A stretch of 64,000 bases of DNA from Phoronis australis (GCA_002633005.1 NMRA01000119.1:797950-861949); one strand, 5' to 3'. Positions 1 through 15,077 are shown, numbered from the stretch's first letter. Numbers and translations are program-made. The notes: generated by a model not told the origin, from the letters alone.

Positions 1-3000
1 ATGTTGTCTGGTTTCCTGTAATAACCAAAATCATAACTTTACCATCAATATGAGGCTGTTTCCGTAACACTACGGAAACTTTCTTACTAATAGTTAATCT
101 CTGTTATAACAAGATCTATCCTGTTATAATTGGAGAGTGAGCATTTAGTCACGAAATTATCGTAACAATGAATCACTTCTGAGCACGGATGCTCTAACTG
201 GAAATTCCATCAAAACTCAAGGTTTCTGTAGCATCACTCCAGTTGTTGAGATAATGACGCCTGTTATTCCCAACCGGTTAACTTACGTCATCCACTCTGT
301 TCGATTATGCACTGCACAAGTTTCAAACGCGCATACTTTTGCGGCCAGATTTTTGTGTGGAGACTTCAGAACAAGTATTTGATAGAGGTGGCACTGCCAT
401 AAAATAGGCTACAGTAAAACACTGCACACCGTCGTGTAGGCTTGATCGAAAGGGTTGTTTTCTCTATACAGTTTCTATATTTCTGTTTGTGATTGAATCT
501 TTTATCGTCGTTGCTTTACTAGCAGTGCAGTTGTAGATGCACTCAGTCCAAACTGTTCTACAATGCTCTTTTGTTTGCAGGAATGCGGCCAGCTCGCGAC
601 CAGTAGCGCACACAAAGGCCACACAGAGTGCATCAACAAATGGAGTAAGGTACTTCTGGATAGCTTGATGCAGACCAAGTTTCATGCGATAAAAGCGAGA
701 TCACGCAAAACTACGTAATACCACGCGAGTGTTTCACATGTATGCTCAAGACCTTACTAGATTTTTCAAACAAAACGACTGCTGCAAATGTGATTTGGTG
801 TTTATGGTCGGAATGTTGAATCTTGGGATTGAATGCATAAATCATGGGATAGAGTTCGTTGCTTCCAAAGATATTTCGACGCAAGTGCAAGCAAATGTAT
901 TGCGTCAATGGATCATTTTCAAATGCAGTTTCTATTATTTTCATTAAAAACGACACACTTTTACATGTCTAACTTTAGTTACTCGACGTTTTGTGTAAGC
1001 CTTTTTTAGCTATGGGTTTGCCTTATTAGCTCGGGGTCGTGTTTTCTTTGAGTTCATGAGCATACAGCTTTTATGCCCAGTGGTGTACAAATGAATTTTT
1101 CTAATGAAAAGTGAAAGTGAATGCGCGTTGTTTACGTAGTTGGTACCAATAAATGATAGAAAATGAATAACCACCCATCACTCGGTGTGGTTGGTTGTTT
1201 GTTTTAATGCCGAGTTAATCACTACGGAAGTACTTTTAGATAAAGAAGTTATGCGGTGTGTCTACAACACACATTGTGATCTTATGACTTAACCAGGAAA
1301 ACGTAACCTTCCTGCGCTCGTTGGGATGAAACTAAAATACTGGTTCTCTCGTGGAGTATTGTCCCATCCTCAACATTACAATTCAAGTGATTGAAAATTT
1401 ATCGTGTTTACGAAGTCGTCTTATGTATGAAAATCCAAGAGAATTCATAAATTGAAAAAAAAAACATGTGAATCTACGTGGAAATCTCTTACCGTCTGAG
1501 TACGGGACAAGTTAAGATCATGAGTTACTGCGGCTGGTGGTCTATGTCAAAAGTTCGCTTCACGTTCATAGAAATACACGCAAAAAACTGCCACTAGGAT
1601 GCGCCACAGTGGTCAGAACTGTCCGAAAAATGACAATGCTGTTCTCAGCCTAGGAACATAATTATCGGCTAATTTTCATGATGATTGTTTGATCGGTTTG
1701 GCGGACAAAGAGGTGGACGCCAAAGACCAGATTTGAAAGTAGTAAAAATTTCGTTAATAGATAGACCTCTTTGTCATATTTCGAGAACATTCGTCAAGGA
1801 ACTCCGAAGATACATGGGCAAACACAAAAACTCAACGTTGACACGAGGGGACGCACCGACAGTCGAATACGTCCGGAAAATGCTCGTTCCGTCCCATCCA
1901 TAATTGGAGAATGTCTGGAATTTTTGATGAGCATATCCATGGGTGTTTTGGGGATACAGCAGGGCTCCAGATGCCTCAATCTTTGGCGAAATACCCGCTC
2001 CATTCCCGTACGATATATGTATAAAAGTAACGCGAAATTCCATTCATAAAGCCCAAAAATTTTCTCTCCAATGACTGAAATCACGCTCATGGTTAAAAAA
2101 GCACTTTAAACAGTTATGTTTGATTACTTGGGGCGTTGTCGAGTGGAATGTAATTGGTGGTGACAGGCCAGGCGGAAAATTCTCATGTACCAAAAAGAAG
2201 GAAGCAGGCATTTTCCGTTCAGGTGAGCGAGGGCCCCGTAAAGTAGGATGACCTGTCGGACAAGCAGGAATGAGGGCCTGATGTACAGTATCCCATGTAT
2301 ATGTGGAAAATATTTGTGTATGTATGTATAGGCGCATTCTTTGTTGTTGGATAAAATGTCTACGTAAAAAACCAGGCAAGGTTGCCAATCCCTCTTTTAT
2401 CTTCGTCGGTGTACCACTAATATGATGATAACCTTGTTTTATTTATTCGTTTGTCCTATTCATAGAGATAACTGAAACCTCGGTAAAGAAAGGAAATGAT
2501 GTGATAAGATGAATCAGGCATTATTTGCAGTTAACGCTAGATTGGCCTCAAAAGGTACTGCCCTAGCAGACTTTTCGTATTCAAAATATTCATAGTACCC
2601 GAGAACTTGAGTGATTTTTATTAACCTAGGTGGGCATGTTGAATCTTCGACCAGGTCATTTTAAGTCTGTGGCCAGTTCAGTTGGATAAAGTCAGTTTGG
2701 CGTGGATTGATCGTATGACTGCATTAAAATTGAGCTCGTGCACCGCATATCAAACGACAAGTATCCAGCAATATACTCAAGCTTGTGGGCCACATGAGTA
2801 CTCGGTAATACATGTTCGGTTACTTCAGAGAGAGGATAACAGGGAAACGGCTGTGCGCAGTCTGCACTTGAAAGAAAAGGAGTAAAAGTGAACTGTCCAC
2901 ATTATTGCGTGCCTGGAGAATGAACGATTTAATACACCTGAAATTTCAGAATACTCTTCTAAGAAATACGGTGTCTACGCCACCTAATCAAAATACCAGG

Positions 3001-4073
3001 ATCGTCTGTGGGGAACGTCAAGCTACTTGACGTTTTTGTGAGTAATTCCCTGATCAGATGACATTTTACTTGACAACTGACATGATGGAAAGATACCAAC
3101 CAAGGTCAGGTGTCTTATTGCCCAGCCCGATCCGTGAGATCTCTCCTCGTGTCACGAAATACATTACACTAACGGTTTTATCTGGCACTTGAAGCAACAC
3201 TCAGTAGGAATGGAATGAAGACAGATAAGAATTTCTAAGAAAAGAACAATACCAATACACGAACCCAATCGTCTAGCCTCTCTCTCTCTGGACCCTCTCC
3301 CCGGCCCCTCAGTGAACACAGAAAAACAGCAAGATCAATGAAATGTGGAAAATTTAGTGAGATATGAAGGATAAAGATAAAATCTCAACACAGTTGCTAC
3401 AGTTTTTTAAACTAGCGTTTAGTTTTCATTTCGTGCAACTTTAAAATTGTTTCGTGAAAATCCTACGAGTTCTAGTTTTGATATCTTCTCGTGCAAAAAG
3501 GGTAAACTTTAACCACTAGAGGAATTTGTTAAACCCTCTTCTGGCTAATCTTCAGTTCGTGTATTTGAATACCCTAAAAACACGTACGCATAATTTTATG
3601 TGCTTGTAAGCGTGGAGCACGGCAGGGGACACCGTGAACTTAGCAATACATTACATATGCAGATATGCTGTGTTTACCATAAAAAGAAGAGCAAAATTTA
3701 ACAGCGGGAATGTATGATTTATAGATGTAACAAGTGAGTGATTTCGGTCTAGGTCATAATGGGTGTTAAGAGACACTTACATTTTTTAAAGTCATAAAAT
3801 ACTTTGTTTTATTCTCGATCCACGAGTAATGTCATGTTTGAGAAACTCTTACTGTCATGAAACAAGACATGTTGCCAAGTTCACTGTACATGAAGAGACA
3901 CTGAGAAAAAGTTTCTAAACCATATGATTGATCTAAATTAATATCTGATCTGTACCTAATTTGCAATATGTGCCGGAGACGTGTTTATTGTGATATAAAC
4001 AATTGTTCATTCATGTTTTTATACAGACGAAGCAAAAACTCTTGATTCAGGAGTGACATGAAAAACACTGCTA
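1..4073. other. No supported gene
   Basis: Only short overlapping open frames on both strands (the longest 114 codons at 2044-2388), with no family resemblance and no matching splice pattern. I see no repeat of note. Confidence 0.6.
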
Positions 4074-4260
4074 GTGAGAACTGGAAAACAAAAACGATGC
4101 TAGAGAGCAGCATGAAAACGATGGTTCGATATTAATCAGATGTATCATCGGGTACAATAGTGGACAAAAATTACTATTGTACCTGATGATGATATTTGAT
4201 TAATATCGAAACGTCGTTTTCATGCTGCACTCCAGCATCGTTTTTGTTTTCCACTTCTTA
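4074..4260. repeat. Long perfect-type palindrome, arms about 87 bp
   Basis: The left arm (4074-4160) runs from TGAGAACTGGAAAAC to GGTACAATAG. The right arm (4174-4260) is its reverse complement with a handful of mismatches, around a ~13-base loop. Such foldback elements are usually non-autonomous DNA transposons. It explains the open frames on both strands here. Confidence 0.85.
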
Positions 4261-7200
4261 CTTCTGACTTGGCCACAAAGTAATACTAATAAAAAACAGC
4301 TGTCCCAATGCCAAAAGGGAGTACAGTAAGATAATTGTAGAAAAAACTCCTGTACATTACGTCGAATGACCGTATTCAATTCCGGCCAAAAATTGAAACG
4401 ACATCCTTGAGCACGTGCAATTGATACTTTGTGGGATATTACTACGTCTACGCATTGAGACACGAAATTTGTAAGGTATGAAAACAAATTAACGAAACTG
4501 AATAAAAGCACCATTGGCAATGGCTAAGTGTTGATCTGTTGCGAGAGTAGGTAATAGTTGAGAATAAGAGGACGACAAACAGCTGTTGTTGTGGTTTCAT
4601 TGAAGTATATTGCCAAAGTATTCGATGCTATTGTTTACATTAATCAGCCATACCATAGACTATAGTACATTCTGTTGTCTATAATCTATGGCCATACCAG
4701 GTATAGCTCATTGTGTACATGTACTTCAAACCATTAAGCCGTTATAATCCTTGTCCTGAGGTTAAAATATCTCAACTTTCTTCACTTGCATATTTGCTAC
4801 CTCCAAATTAACGTCATTACGTTGTTGTGTTTTGTTAGAACTGAACTCGGTGATCGCCTGGAGTTCCCCTGTCGGACTAATGCCTAAACTAACCCGCAGT
4901 GACAAGTAGACTGAAGCAACAACGACTCGACGGTTTTTCTGAAGCCAATAAATAATTTCTATGACCAAAGAACAAGGTGACTTTGATTTTATTTCACAAA
5001 GTAGCCTAACAAACGTTCGTTTTTCAAAATCGCGCAGGTTTGCTCCCATAAAACAGAGTATATCTGGGATTGATGTTGTGGGGACTTGAGACGATATTGG
5101 TGATTCCACACACAAGTATTGTTTTCACTTACGATTAGTTCTTTCCTTGAGAGAACAAACAGTACTTCAAGAAGTGGATCCTTTTGTTCGAGGTACACGA
5201 TCTGTTCCCCACAACCGTCGATAATACGCCTAAAGTGTTAGTCACGCACAGCGATTCGGCACACTTTTTACGGATTTTCAAACTTGCTCAACATTGTTTA
5301 GGGTTCATGGGGGTTACCGGACATTATTTTGCTTAAAAAATTAAGCGTTCTAGCAGTTTCTGATAACTGCTAATGAGCTAATGCGAGGTTGAGTATCTTT
5401 TTAAGAATTTCTTGTTTGCTGTAAGTTTTTGAAGTATTAAGTCTAAGTACTAACAGTACTGTGACATATAACTACTACAGAGTTCAATGAAGTAGTTATA
5501 AAAAATGCGCAGTGTGCTCTCACATCAATACCCTCAAAAGTGCTAGGAATTATTTTTGAGCCGTCTAAAATGTGCTCCTATTGAATATTTAAAGGAATCC
5601 GGGTAAACTATTGAATGATCAGATATCAGCTGCTTTGGATAGAGTTCATCCAGTACCGGCTAAAATTGCGCGTCGCTAATGGCAACGGATATCATCTTTC
5701 TGTAATGCACTCAATGTATTAGTGTAACAAATAAGTCAACGGTAATTTTTACGACATAATCTGACGACGATGGGCAAGTCGGTGCACTAAAGGGTGATCA
5801 AAAACGATTATAATGAACTTGATGGTCTGAAGTTATGCCGAACAAGGGAGAGTTTGGAGGAATAACGATAGTCACTACATTCCTCCAGTGTCCGTCCTTC
5901 GTGTGTGCAGACATGGTGCTGTACCATGTTTGGAAATCAGAGCCATGTTTAAAATCTTCAGTCATGTTTGAAAGAGCGGAGGAGAAATGATTGAAACAGT
6001 GTTGCATTGGGATACTTATTTTTTATATTTTGCAGTGAAAATAAAATTGTCGTGCCTAGCAGTGAAAATACTGGATAACTGTTTGTTGTTTTTCTTAATC
6101 AACAGAAAGCAAATTAGGATACAAAAACATGACGCGGAATTTGTAACATTTTTGCTCAGGGAGAACCCTATACTCAAAGTTCTATTTACAATCTTCTTGT
6201 CGCAAAGAGTTCAATTTATCGTTACTATCAATCGCTAGTCTTCTCTGATTTATTGGGAATGTGGCGTTTATCTCAGATATATCCTGCATGCACAACCTAT
6301 TCAAAGTATACAGTCGATTTTAAGGCCGAACGCATTTTAGGGTTACAGTAATGCTGGGTTACTTATTACCTTGAGTAATAAAACAGCAAGTAACTGCATT
6401 TTATTTGATATCACCGATTCCCGACAAGGGCTTCCAGTCATTCGGTAGGATTAATTGAAATCGAGGCTGGTGATGTTCAAACTCCTCGTGCCATATCGAC
6501 TTTCTGCTCCACTACCATTACGTCGGACTGCGACTGCTAAGAGTTCTAAATCTTGGCGCTGATCTCAAGAACACAAAATTGTCGCCGTTTATATCAGTTG
6601 GAAAATTGGCTATGCTAAACCTTTGCACGCGTTTGGTTCTTTTGATGGAAGCAACTTCTTAAATTCCAAACACTAGACTATTATTGAAAATGTGTGCGCT
6701 CGTCCGCATGTTAACCATTCTAACACTTCATTATTGTTAAACTGCCATAGAGTAAATTGTTATTGCCATGTCCGCAATTAATATTTCAAATACTAACACC
6801 AGTTAAAAGTGATAATTTCGAGTACTAGTAATACTGCCGCCTCTGCCTTCAGGTAGCATTGTGCGAACGGGTAAGGTCACAACACTTGTTCTCGTTACAA
6901 TACTCTTACCTATCGGCAAGTAAATTACCGGTACACAACCTATCTATTGAACAACTAGTTATCTGATCATCATAATGCCTCTTAATGCTCCGGTAAATTG
7001 GCCAACAGATAGCACCAACTAGTTCTTACTACTATATAATAAAAGAAACCTCCCTTTCAGAAGTCCTGAATAGGATTCCAGTGTTGACAGCAATAACTGA
7101 TTAAATCTGCTAAGTCATATTTGCACTTCAGAGCTGAGCCCCTAGGCCATCGGTAAGGTTCTGGTCAGGTACACACAATGAGATTAGTGTTGGCTATTCA

Positions 7201-7824
7201 CTGAATGCGTTGCCCGACTGCTCATACGGTGTAGTAGTAAAACAAAATTTCCCACCGAATTCTGTAGCGAATGTGAAACCTGCCGAGAATGTATCCGTAT
7301 GCGTACGACAGGCAATGTCTGAAAACTGAGAATTTGTTTTGTAACCACTGGGCTTATAATAGAAATGTGGTATATTCTTGGGTATTCCAGAGTCCAAAAA
7401 TTCTAGAACGTATTTTCAGAAACGGAAGCATGAAAGCGAAACATCTGGCCTGGTTTTATGGTATCTCGGGAGGGCATTATTTCCGTACAAGTATCTTCTC
7501 GAGTGGGGAAATTTGGCTTTGTCTTATCCGTAGTGGGGTGGGCAAGCGAATATAGTGGTTACGTAGTGAGATAGGTCGAAAAGAAGAAGTGGTGACGACC
7601 ACTGAGCCATTGTCTCATGTAGTTTTTATCACGTGGTATTGTCTTGAGTATCTTTTACATCAGTTAGTATTGTTGTCTAGAGTACAGTTTTATATCACTT
7701 GGTAGTTCAAAAACTTTGCATTCAAAGAGGGTGGCTCGCAGGTCAACCTGAGAGTGAGAGAATTTGTATAATATGCAATACTGGTCAAATTAAAAATAAG
7801 CTTCTTTTTATGTGTCATTGTCCT
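4261..7824. other. No supported gene
   Basis: AT-rich sequence with chance-length frames only. The 117-codon and 69-codon minus frames around 4762-5198 overlap each other and look non-coding. Confidence 0.55.
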
Positions 7825-7887
7825 GCATGGGCGGCGCACCATAGGGGGCATGAGGGGGGCTATAGCTCCCAACTTTTTTCTCCCATG
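7825..7887 (+). repeat. 73-bp foldback family (GGCGGCGCA ends), partial copy 1
   Basis: It begins CATGGGCGGCGCACCATAGG and keeps the GGCTATAGC centre, but the right-hand GCGCCGCCCATG end has decayed to TTCTCCCATG. Confidence 0.7.
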
Positions 7888-8453
7888 TCCTGTCACTGGT
7901 AATGTGCGCCGAAGTTTGCTGACGAATATGACATATGATGCTAGATTAGTCAGATAATTTCAACGCCATGTTCCACGTGAGCTAAAAAGTCTGGCGTTTT
8001 ACATTTCAAGAGCATCATTGTTAGTGTCTCGGGTACCCGTCTTCCCGCTTGCCCATGCATTGGTTTCGCGTAGATTTTGAATGTGCGGTAGCAGAGCCAC
8101 CTTCAACTCATCCCATGGACGAAAACTCCCGCAGCGAGTATTTATATAGCTGTGTTCGGAGATCGGTTTGGCTACACCCAACCGACACGAGAGTGATCAA
8201 TGGCTTTATTACGAGAGAGTGCATCCGAAGCATTTGATAAATGCATGAGGCGACTAAAGCCATACAGAAAAACTTTCAATGAACAGGTTGTTAGTACAAA
8301 CTCCTTGGATGTTTGTTCTCCATTTAGATCCGCTATAGGCCAGTCTAAGAAATCGTCGAGAAGAAAATAACGAATGTGTACGCTCCGGGTAGTCAGGTGC
8401 GATTCAAGGATCATGGCCAGAATTAAGGGGATTCCCGTAATGAACAGACATGG

Positions 8454-8593
8454 CATGGGCGGCGCACCATAGTGGGCTGGGGGGAGGCTATAGCCCCACT
8501 TATTTCGGTGCTGCGCCGCCCATGGGCGGTGCACCACAGGTGGGCTGTGGGAGGGGGCTATAGTTTTCACTTTTTTAGTGCTGTGCCGCCCAT
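8454..8593 (+). repeat. 73-bp foldback family, two head-to-tail copies sharing CATG
   Basis: Copy 2 is 8454-8524 and copy 3 is 8521-8593. Each has CATGGGCGG(C/T)GCACCA at the left, GGCTATAG at the centre and GTGCTG(C/T)GCCGCCCAT at the right. The shared CATG at 8521-8524 is consistent with insertion at, or end-to-end joining through, that tetranucleotide. A 164-codon minus-strand frame across this block is a by-product of the repeats. Confidence 0.85.
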
Positions 8594-11500
8594 AAATGGG
8601 GTTGCACGGGGGGCGTCCGGACCACCTTCTTCTGAATAGCGAGTGGTTCTGTAACGTAGAGTTCATATAGCTTAGACTTTAGCTGCCGTGATGACGTTGA
8701 CCACTCGGGTCAAGCCCAGCCGAATACCGAACAGCAACTGGGTGAGGAGGGAGAAGAAACATGAAAAAACGTGGTTTATGAGCCGACGCGTTTCAGGTCA
8801 CACCCTCCTTTCCAACGGATTTCGGGCGGGAGAAAGAATAAATTAATAAAATAATTAGTACGACTCGCTTTTGTTATGAGGTTATGCACGTAATTCAGTA
8901 AAAAATATCGAGAAAACTTGATCCCATCGCAGATCTAAAAACGTCTCTATTGCTTTGAAAATGACTATGTTGTGGTTGCCCCAGTTTTGATACTTGTTTA
9001 ACATTTGTAAGGCAATATTTTGATGAAAATCCCTTTCCAAGGGGCTTTTTCTTTAGAAAACTATTAGAGCAAAACGTTTGCTCTTTTCAGCTGACCTCGG
9101 AAGCGGCATTGAGCCACCGGAGCATCAGAGGATGCTCGATTCTATTTGCACCAACGTAACCTTATGTCTTGAGTAATCGAACAATGAATCAACAGTCAGC
9201 ATGAACGCTTATTACTGCTTGAAAGTTAACGCGCGCCTCCTATCTCCAAGCGTCGTCTCACAAAGCCATCATGTGGTTAATAATGGGACCGAACGACACA
9301 CCTTCGACAAGAACAGTGAGCTCACTGTACAACATTATCGTCCAACTCAAGTCCTGGTGGTCGAAGTTTTAGAACGACTGAGTCAGATTGTGCTATTCTT
9401 CGTCCTGAACCTGAGTACTGACCCTAGGGTTGCCCCTATAGTGAGATATTCTAATGTTGTTTATGAGACCAAATAAAAACTTTAAAGTTTAACGCTGAAA
9501 AAAGAACAATGAATAGAAAAACACGATACCTTGACCTAAACACGACGTTGACATCAAGAGAACTATCCAAACGGCTTGGAGCAAAAAGGGTCGATGCCGA
9601 CCCATGATATCACTTATGGTGCTCCTATGCTAAATTTCGTGTAGAAAGTACCACGTGAAATGACAGGAAAAGGCCGGCCACACCTGAAGTTTTCATTCAG
9701 GTAAAATTGGAACAGTCGAATATTTTGTAGGGGTGCATGGGACATTTTATCACTGGAGACTTGAGATCGGTTTCAAAGAAAAGTGGTGGGCGGTATGCCA
9801 AATATGACTGTCTAGTAAAATACCTTTTATTCATTCAAAATCGTTGTCTGGCTTTTCATTGGGGGTTTTGAGACATCCACCAGCGAAGACCGTGGTGGTG
9901 GCTTTCCGTGGTTAAAAGCCCATTCACTGCGACCGATCAAAATGTTGTCTTTACTCTGACAACAATGCCAATGGTTATTAGGTCGAAAATATTTCACACG
10001 ATGTCTCAATAGACGATGCTCTGGGGACATATCGTATGTAACAACACGGTAACCGTAAGTAAGCAGCGTAATTGGTACCTGAGGACTGGTATTACAGTTG
10101 TCATAATTTTAAGACTGGTGTCTGCGCTGCCTGGGGCAAGACCCGTGACTCGTAATCAAAACTATGCAGAGATTATGGGCTAATAAACATGATAACAGCT
10201 CAGGCACACAAGTGCGCAATTTGCGATATGAAATCGATGTCGAGTAAAATGTAGTAAAACTGTAACAGGAATTTTCTGATTACAAAAGAGAAGTTCGTTG
10301 ACTAATGTGCTCTGAAGACGCAAGATTCCAAAATGTAATTACAAGAAATTTGTTTTGAGACGAACATATTTAAATACCAACCCGGCTAATTCAGTCAAGT
10401 GTTTGTGTTTTTTCCGAAAAACGTAGTTATCCGGAAGAATTCAATAGAAAATGAGGACTGACGTGTCTCGTTGTTTTATGCGAATAAAATGCTTATCGTA
10501 TTTTAAAGAGGCATGGAACGCAAAAGATCGTCAAAATATCTTTTAAACAATAAGGACGAAAGTACCATCTCGCAACGTCTAGTATAGAGTAATTCACGTC
10601 CCAGAAATTTCCAGAAAAAAATCATGATTTTTGAAATATGTGCGAAAGAAAAACTCTGTGGTTACCGCAAAGTTTCAAACCTCCCTCCCACTTATGATAA
10701 ATGCGCGTATGCACTCACAATCAGTTGCTTGAAGTCGATTGAGGTCAAATGTCACATTTTCCATATAAGGGAAATGTGGTACGTCTATGTCTTGCCGTAT
10801 CAAATAAGGAGACACGCTTTAGCTTGGGGAGAACAATCGGCGAACTGGCGAACAGTTGACACATCGTTTTTTTTGAAATGTAAAATTAAAAGAAAGTACT
10901 TTGATATGAACAGAAATTAATTATCTTTACGAACAGACCCTAAAAATACCTGGTGAGCAGTTTTAATTCTGTTTCAGTGGCAGAGAACCAATTTCAATAA
11001 TGCATTTCAGTCTGTTTATCGCGTTCCAGGCCTCCTTAACTTCATCTAGATTTTAGAGTCTGAAACAGTTTTATTTGTTTATTTACGTCAGTGATTTTAG
11101 TTGTTAAAGCAACAATTATCATTTGCGAACATGCATTTTCTCTCGCGGTGCCAACTGCCACATTTTTTTAATATACAGGTTTAGTCTAAGTAAAGAATTG
11201 CCTCCCAAAAATGGTATGGGGGTATGGGATAAAACATCTACAATTTCTGTTGAGGGATTTTTCACCGCAACTTTGTCGACTTTAGTTACATGTTGGTATA
11301 TAATATATTTTAATGTTTTATTAATGACTACTTCGAAGTCCGTTAGGCGAGTAGAAGTTAGATGACCAAGTTACGTGGAACGTTGTTGATGCGATATTGA
11401 AGTTTAGGAGCGCGGGACTGGGGATTGATGCCTCGTACATGCCGTCCGCATTACGAGTTATCCTAGAACGAACTGTCCTTAGGTTTAGAACTAGAGTGGA

Positions 11501-12547
11501 CGCAAATTGCTCTTGGGCAATTTAACACACATTTACTTCCATCTTATCGAGGTAGCGTAACTTGTTCTAGGGTAACTTGCCCCAGCGCAAGACGTATCGT
11601 GAACGCAAACCTACAGACCAGGTAGAAGAAATTACCAGCTGTGCTTTAGAGGTGTATAATCATTTTTGCATGATAACTGTCGGGTGGTGTACTGTGTGTG
11701 TAATGTGAATGCGTGGCTGTATGGGGTATCTTGCTCTGCGGCACTAATGGAACACAAACAGTGTACTCAATCCCACAATTCACCTCTCCAAACCCGCCCA
11801 TCAACCACTTCCGTGGGCGGATTTGTGCAAGGCAAAGTACAGCCAAGTTCCTGACGTTATTGACTTTCATGTTTGGAAAGTCACGTGAGTTGGTTAGCTT
11901 TTCGTAATTAAAACGACTGTGGAGAGAACATGACGCAACTTTTGTTTGTTATTTTGTTTTCATTTTGAACACAATGAGTAAGGGTAATAGTATCTTATAA
12001 GCAGTAGAAGCCGAAGACAAGTGAACAGCTTGCAGGATAAGGTTTCTATCAGTGCTGCGCATTTGCTACGATTAAGTAACATAAACGAAGTATACGCGGA
12101 GAGTGAATTAGTAAGGGTGTTGCCGTTCCAGCGGGCGGACAACAACGTAGAATAAAAGCACTAGGCTATTATTGTGAACGTAGGGAACCAATTGGTGCCC
12201 TTGATGGTAGGCCCAGCCTACGTAGCTAAGTTACTCGTCGTTCTTGTGACCAATCATGATCCAGAATAAATCGGAACGGTCTAGTCTTTGCTAGCAACTG
12301 GTTTGTCTCTTCAGTGACCGCCATTTGTAAGGATTGGCGAGCATACTCGCGCAACACTCACTTTTCACTCGCGAGACTTTGCGAGGACTTGCAAGATCTT
12401 GCTTCTCGATCGCGAGAAACTAGACCTGCGGAAGCCTCTCAAGTTACCCGTTTACTCAGTTATTAATCCCTTGTGCTCCATATTTGTCTTTAGGTATAGG
12501 GTGTGTAGTGTGGATGCTTAGCTGACCTAAAGCAAGCTGTTCTCATT

Positions 12548-12611
12548 GGCGGCGCAGCACTGAAATAGGTGGCGGCCATAGCCCTGTGCCCCTATGGTGC
12601 GCCGCTCATGG
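12548..12611 (-). repeat. 73-bp foldback family, copy 4 (reverse orientation)
   Basis: It reads TTGGCGGCGCAGCACTGAAA, GGCCATAGCCC and CCCCTATGGTGCGCCGCTCA, which is the reverse complement of copies 1-3 with a few changes. Confidence 0.78.
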
Positions 12612-15077
12612 TTCTAAGGCAACTTGTAGTGTGGGTATGGCTTAGTGCTCCGGGACTTAGTTTTAGAAGATCGTAGCCGTGGAGTCGGTTTCAATTACCC
12701 TCTCACCGTCGTTACCGGTTTAAAGTCCGCCGAATCTTTCCCGGTTAGCTGCTTTTCTGTTTGCAGCTGCCACGTCGAATATTTGGAAAGGTTTTGAGGA
12801 GTCCGGGCGCTTTTTTGATTGGGCACGGTATTAAGACCAGTTGAACCAATTTTTGAAGTCTCTCTATAACTGGGTTTTGATTTACTTTCGATAATATTGT
12901 TTTTGTTCCACTAATTCACGTATAGCAGAAACAAGGGAGTACAGGCAGGTCCACTAAGCTACGTTCCCTGTAGAAAAACAAGACACCATTGTAGGCGACT
13001 TATGAATGACATGCCGTCATTTTACTAACGGGTAGCTGCTTGCAGAATTCAATATCACTCAATGTAATCTGTAGAAGTTTCACACCGTCAGTGATGATAA
13101 TTATCACTGAGAATCTGCTCACAATATTGCTCATATTCTGTTTGAAATAACTGAAATCCTTGAAAACGTCAGGTCCATATCGCCGGGGCCGAAATTCTCC
13201 TGCATGCTCACCGGTGACCAACATGTGACAACGGGACGCCGCGGAAGTTTCGGTTGGTTTTATTTTGAATTATGGGTACTGTTTGACATCTAAATCCATT
13301 TATTTCCACTTTTTGATATTCGTTTTTAGTTGCACAGTTTCAACGTGTTCGTGAGAATCAAGAGTTTTATAGGTGCTTGCTGTCGCCATGTTTTCCAGAT
13401 TAGGATTTTTATGAGTTGTTCATCTGCTAGTCTCCTGGTAGCGCGTATTCACTCAGTTTATGTGATCATACACCAACATCTTGGCTTTCAAAATTGTCAA
13501 TACTTATGTTTCTCATTACTTTTCTGATTTACGATCACGTGAATGTATGAATTTATTTTGTTGACAGAGTGACATTTTTCCCGCTTTGCTTTTCTGTAGG
13601 TAAAACGAGTCCACGGTTCATGTTTACTGCTTTTAAATCTAACTTTAAATAAGGATTGACTTGAATTGTTTTAAAAAGGTTTGGATTAACTAGCAAAGAT
13701 GTATGGTAAACGTTTAAATATTTTGGACACTGTGGGCGTGAGGGCGTACTTTTAAGATTATGCAACGTGACGACACTTATCTTAAACACTATTTAATGAC
13801 AAACAAAACTGTGAGTACAAATGACTTAACAACATTTGCTACTTGAGTGGCTGGTGACTGGGATGGGAGAGTCCCATTAGTTAAATTCCAATTGCATTAT
13901 TTGAATAAACTTCAGCGTTGATATCAATGTGATTCGACTGAAACTCATGTAAAGACAACAGCGAGAATTGACGATTTTTAATGATATCAGAAATCCAGAA
14001 CAGATTTTGTTATTTTGTAGCTCTGGTCAAAGCTATTAACTGCAAAACAACTGCACCTTCCAACAATAATACCAAAAAAGATTTTTGTACGTGATACATC
14101 GAAACGAACTATGATCTTTGATCCAGATACAAATACCCTCAAAGCCGCATGTCCTTGCTTAATCTTACAACAATCACTGATCAATTTTCCTCAATTTTTC
14201 TTACAGAATGCAGGGAAGCGAGGCTTTGGCGATTTTTTGTACCCGGACAAAAGGTCATGGTTCGCTATGATGTATTAAAGACGAAAAATTCGGTTTAATA
14301 TAAATTTTAGCCGCCTTTTTCGCCAAACTCGGCTCCATCAAGTATAGCTACACTTCAATTTTAAAAAATTTCCTCATGAGTCGCAATAGACATTTTGGCT
14401 ATTGTTAAATGGAGAGTTAGATTAAATTGTTTTTCGAACTATGTGGATTATATACTGGTTAACAGTGTTCAGAAACGAAATGCTACTGTTAAAATACTTA
14501 CGCTCAAATCGTTTCGCTATCAGATTAATGCAGAATTACATAATCGGTGTTATCTTAATCTCCCCAGAAATCCCATACGGTAAATGGACAATACTGGTCC
14601 CACCCAATCATTTGGCGTATTATTTCTGTTGAAAGACAGAAAATCTGCTCCGAATATAAAAGCATGTTCTGAGCAAGTTGCGTACTTTGAACCCAATGGC
14701 AGAATTTTTTTGAATCAGAATCAACTGTGGCGGTAGTCACCAGGTGGCGAGACGGTCTCGCCCTCAAGTTGGCTTACCAGCAACTACCCGCTAACAACTG
14801 TCGTGGGCAGTCAGGTACGGTCAAAAGTAGTTCGGCAAAGACACAATTGAATATTTTGCGTGAAAGGGAAGCAGAAGAAATGAAGCCCAGTCAAACTTGG
14901 ACACTTGGTCTTGCTTTTGATGTCCGCTATTACAAAATGTCATGCGTTTTCGTCTGAAGATTAAAACGTACCTAATGTGATTGCACGTGGAAATAATCAA
15001 TAAGGTAATACACGCTATTGTTACGTAACGGAAGTAAATGACCGCAGCGCCTGCCGGGTGCAAGTGATACCTGCCCG

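Noticed and set aside
2065-2250. Plus-strand open run with PGGKFSCTKKKEAG and a GTGAGC donor
   Set aside because: No initiating Met, no acceptor with matching phase and no recognisable domain; overlapping minus frames are equally open.
8454-8593. CRISPR array
   Set aside because: The repeats are adjacent palindromic units without unique spacers, and the genome is eukaryotic.
8172-8666. 164-codon minus-strand open frame
   Set aside because: It runs through two foldback repeat copies whose GC-rich sequence lacks stop codons, and the translation shows nothing protein-like outside them.
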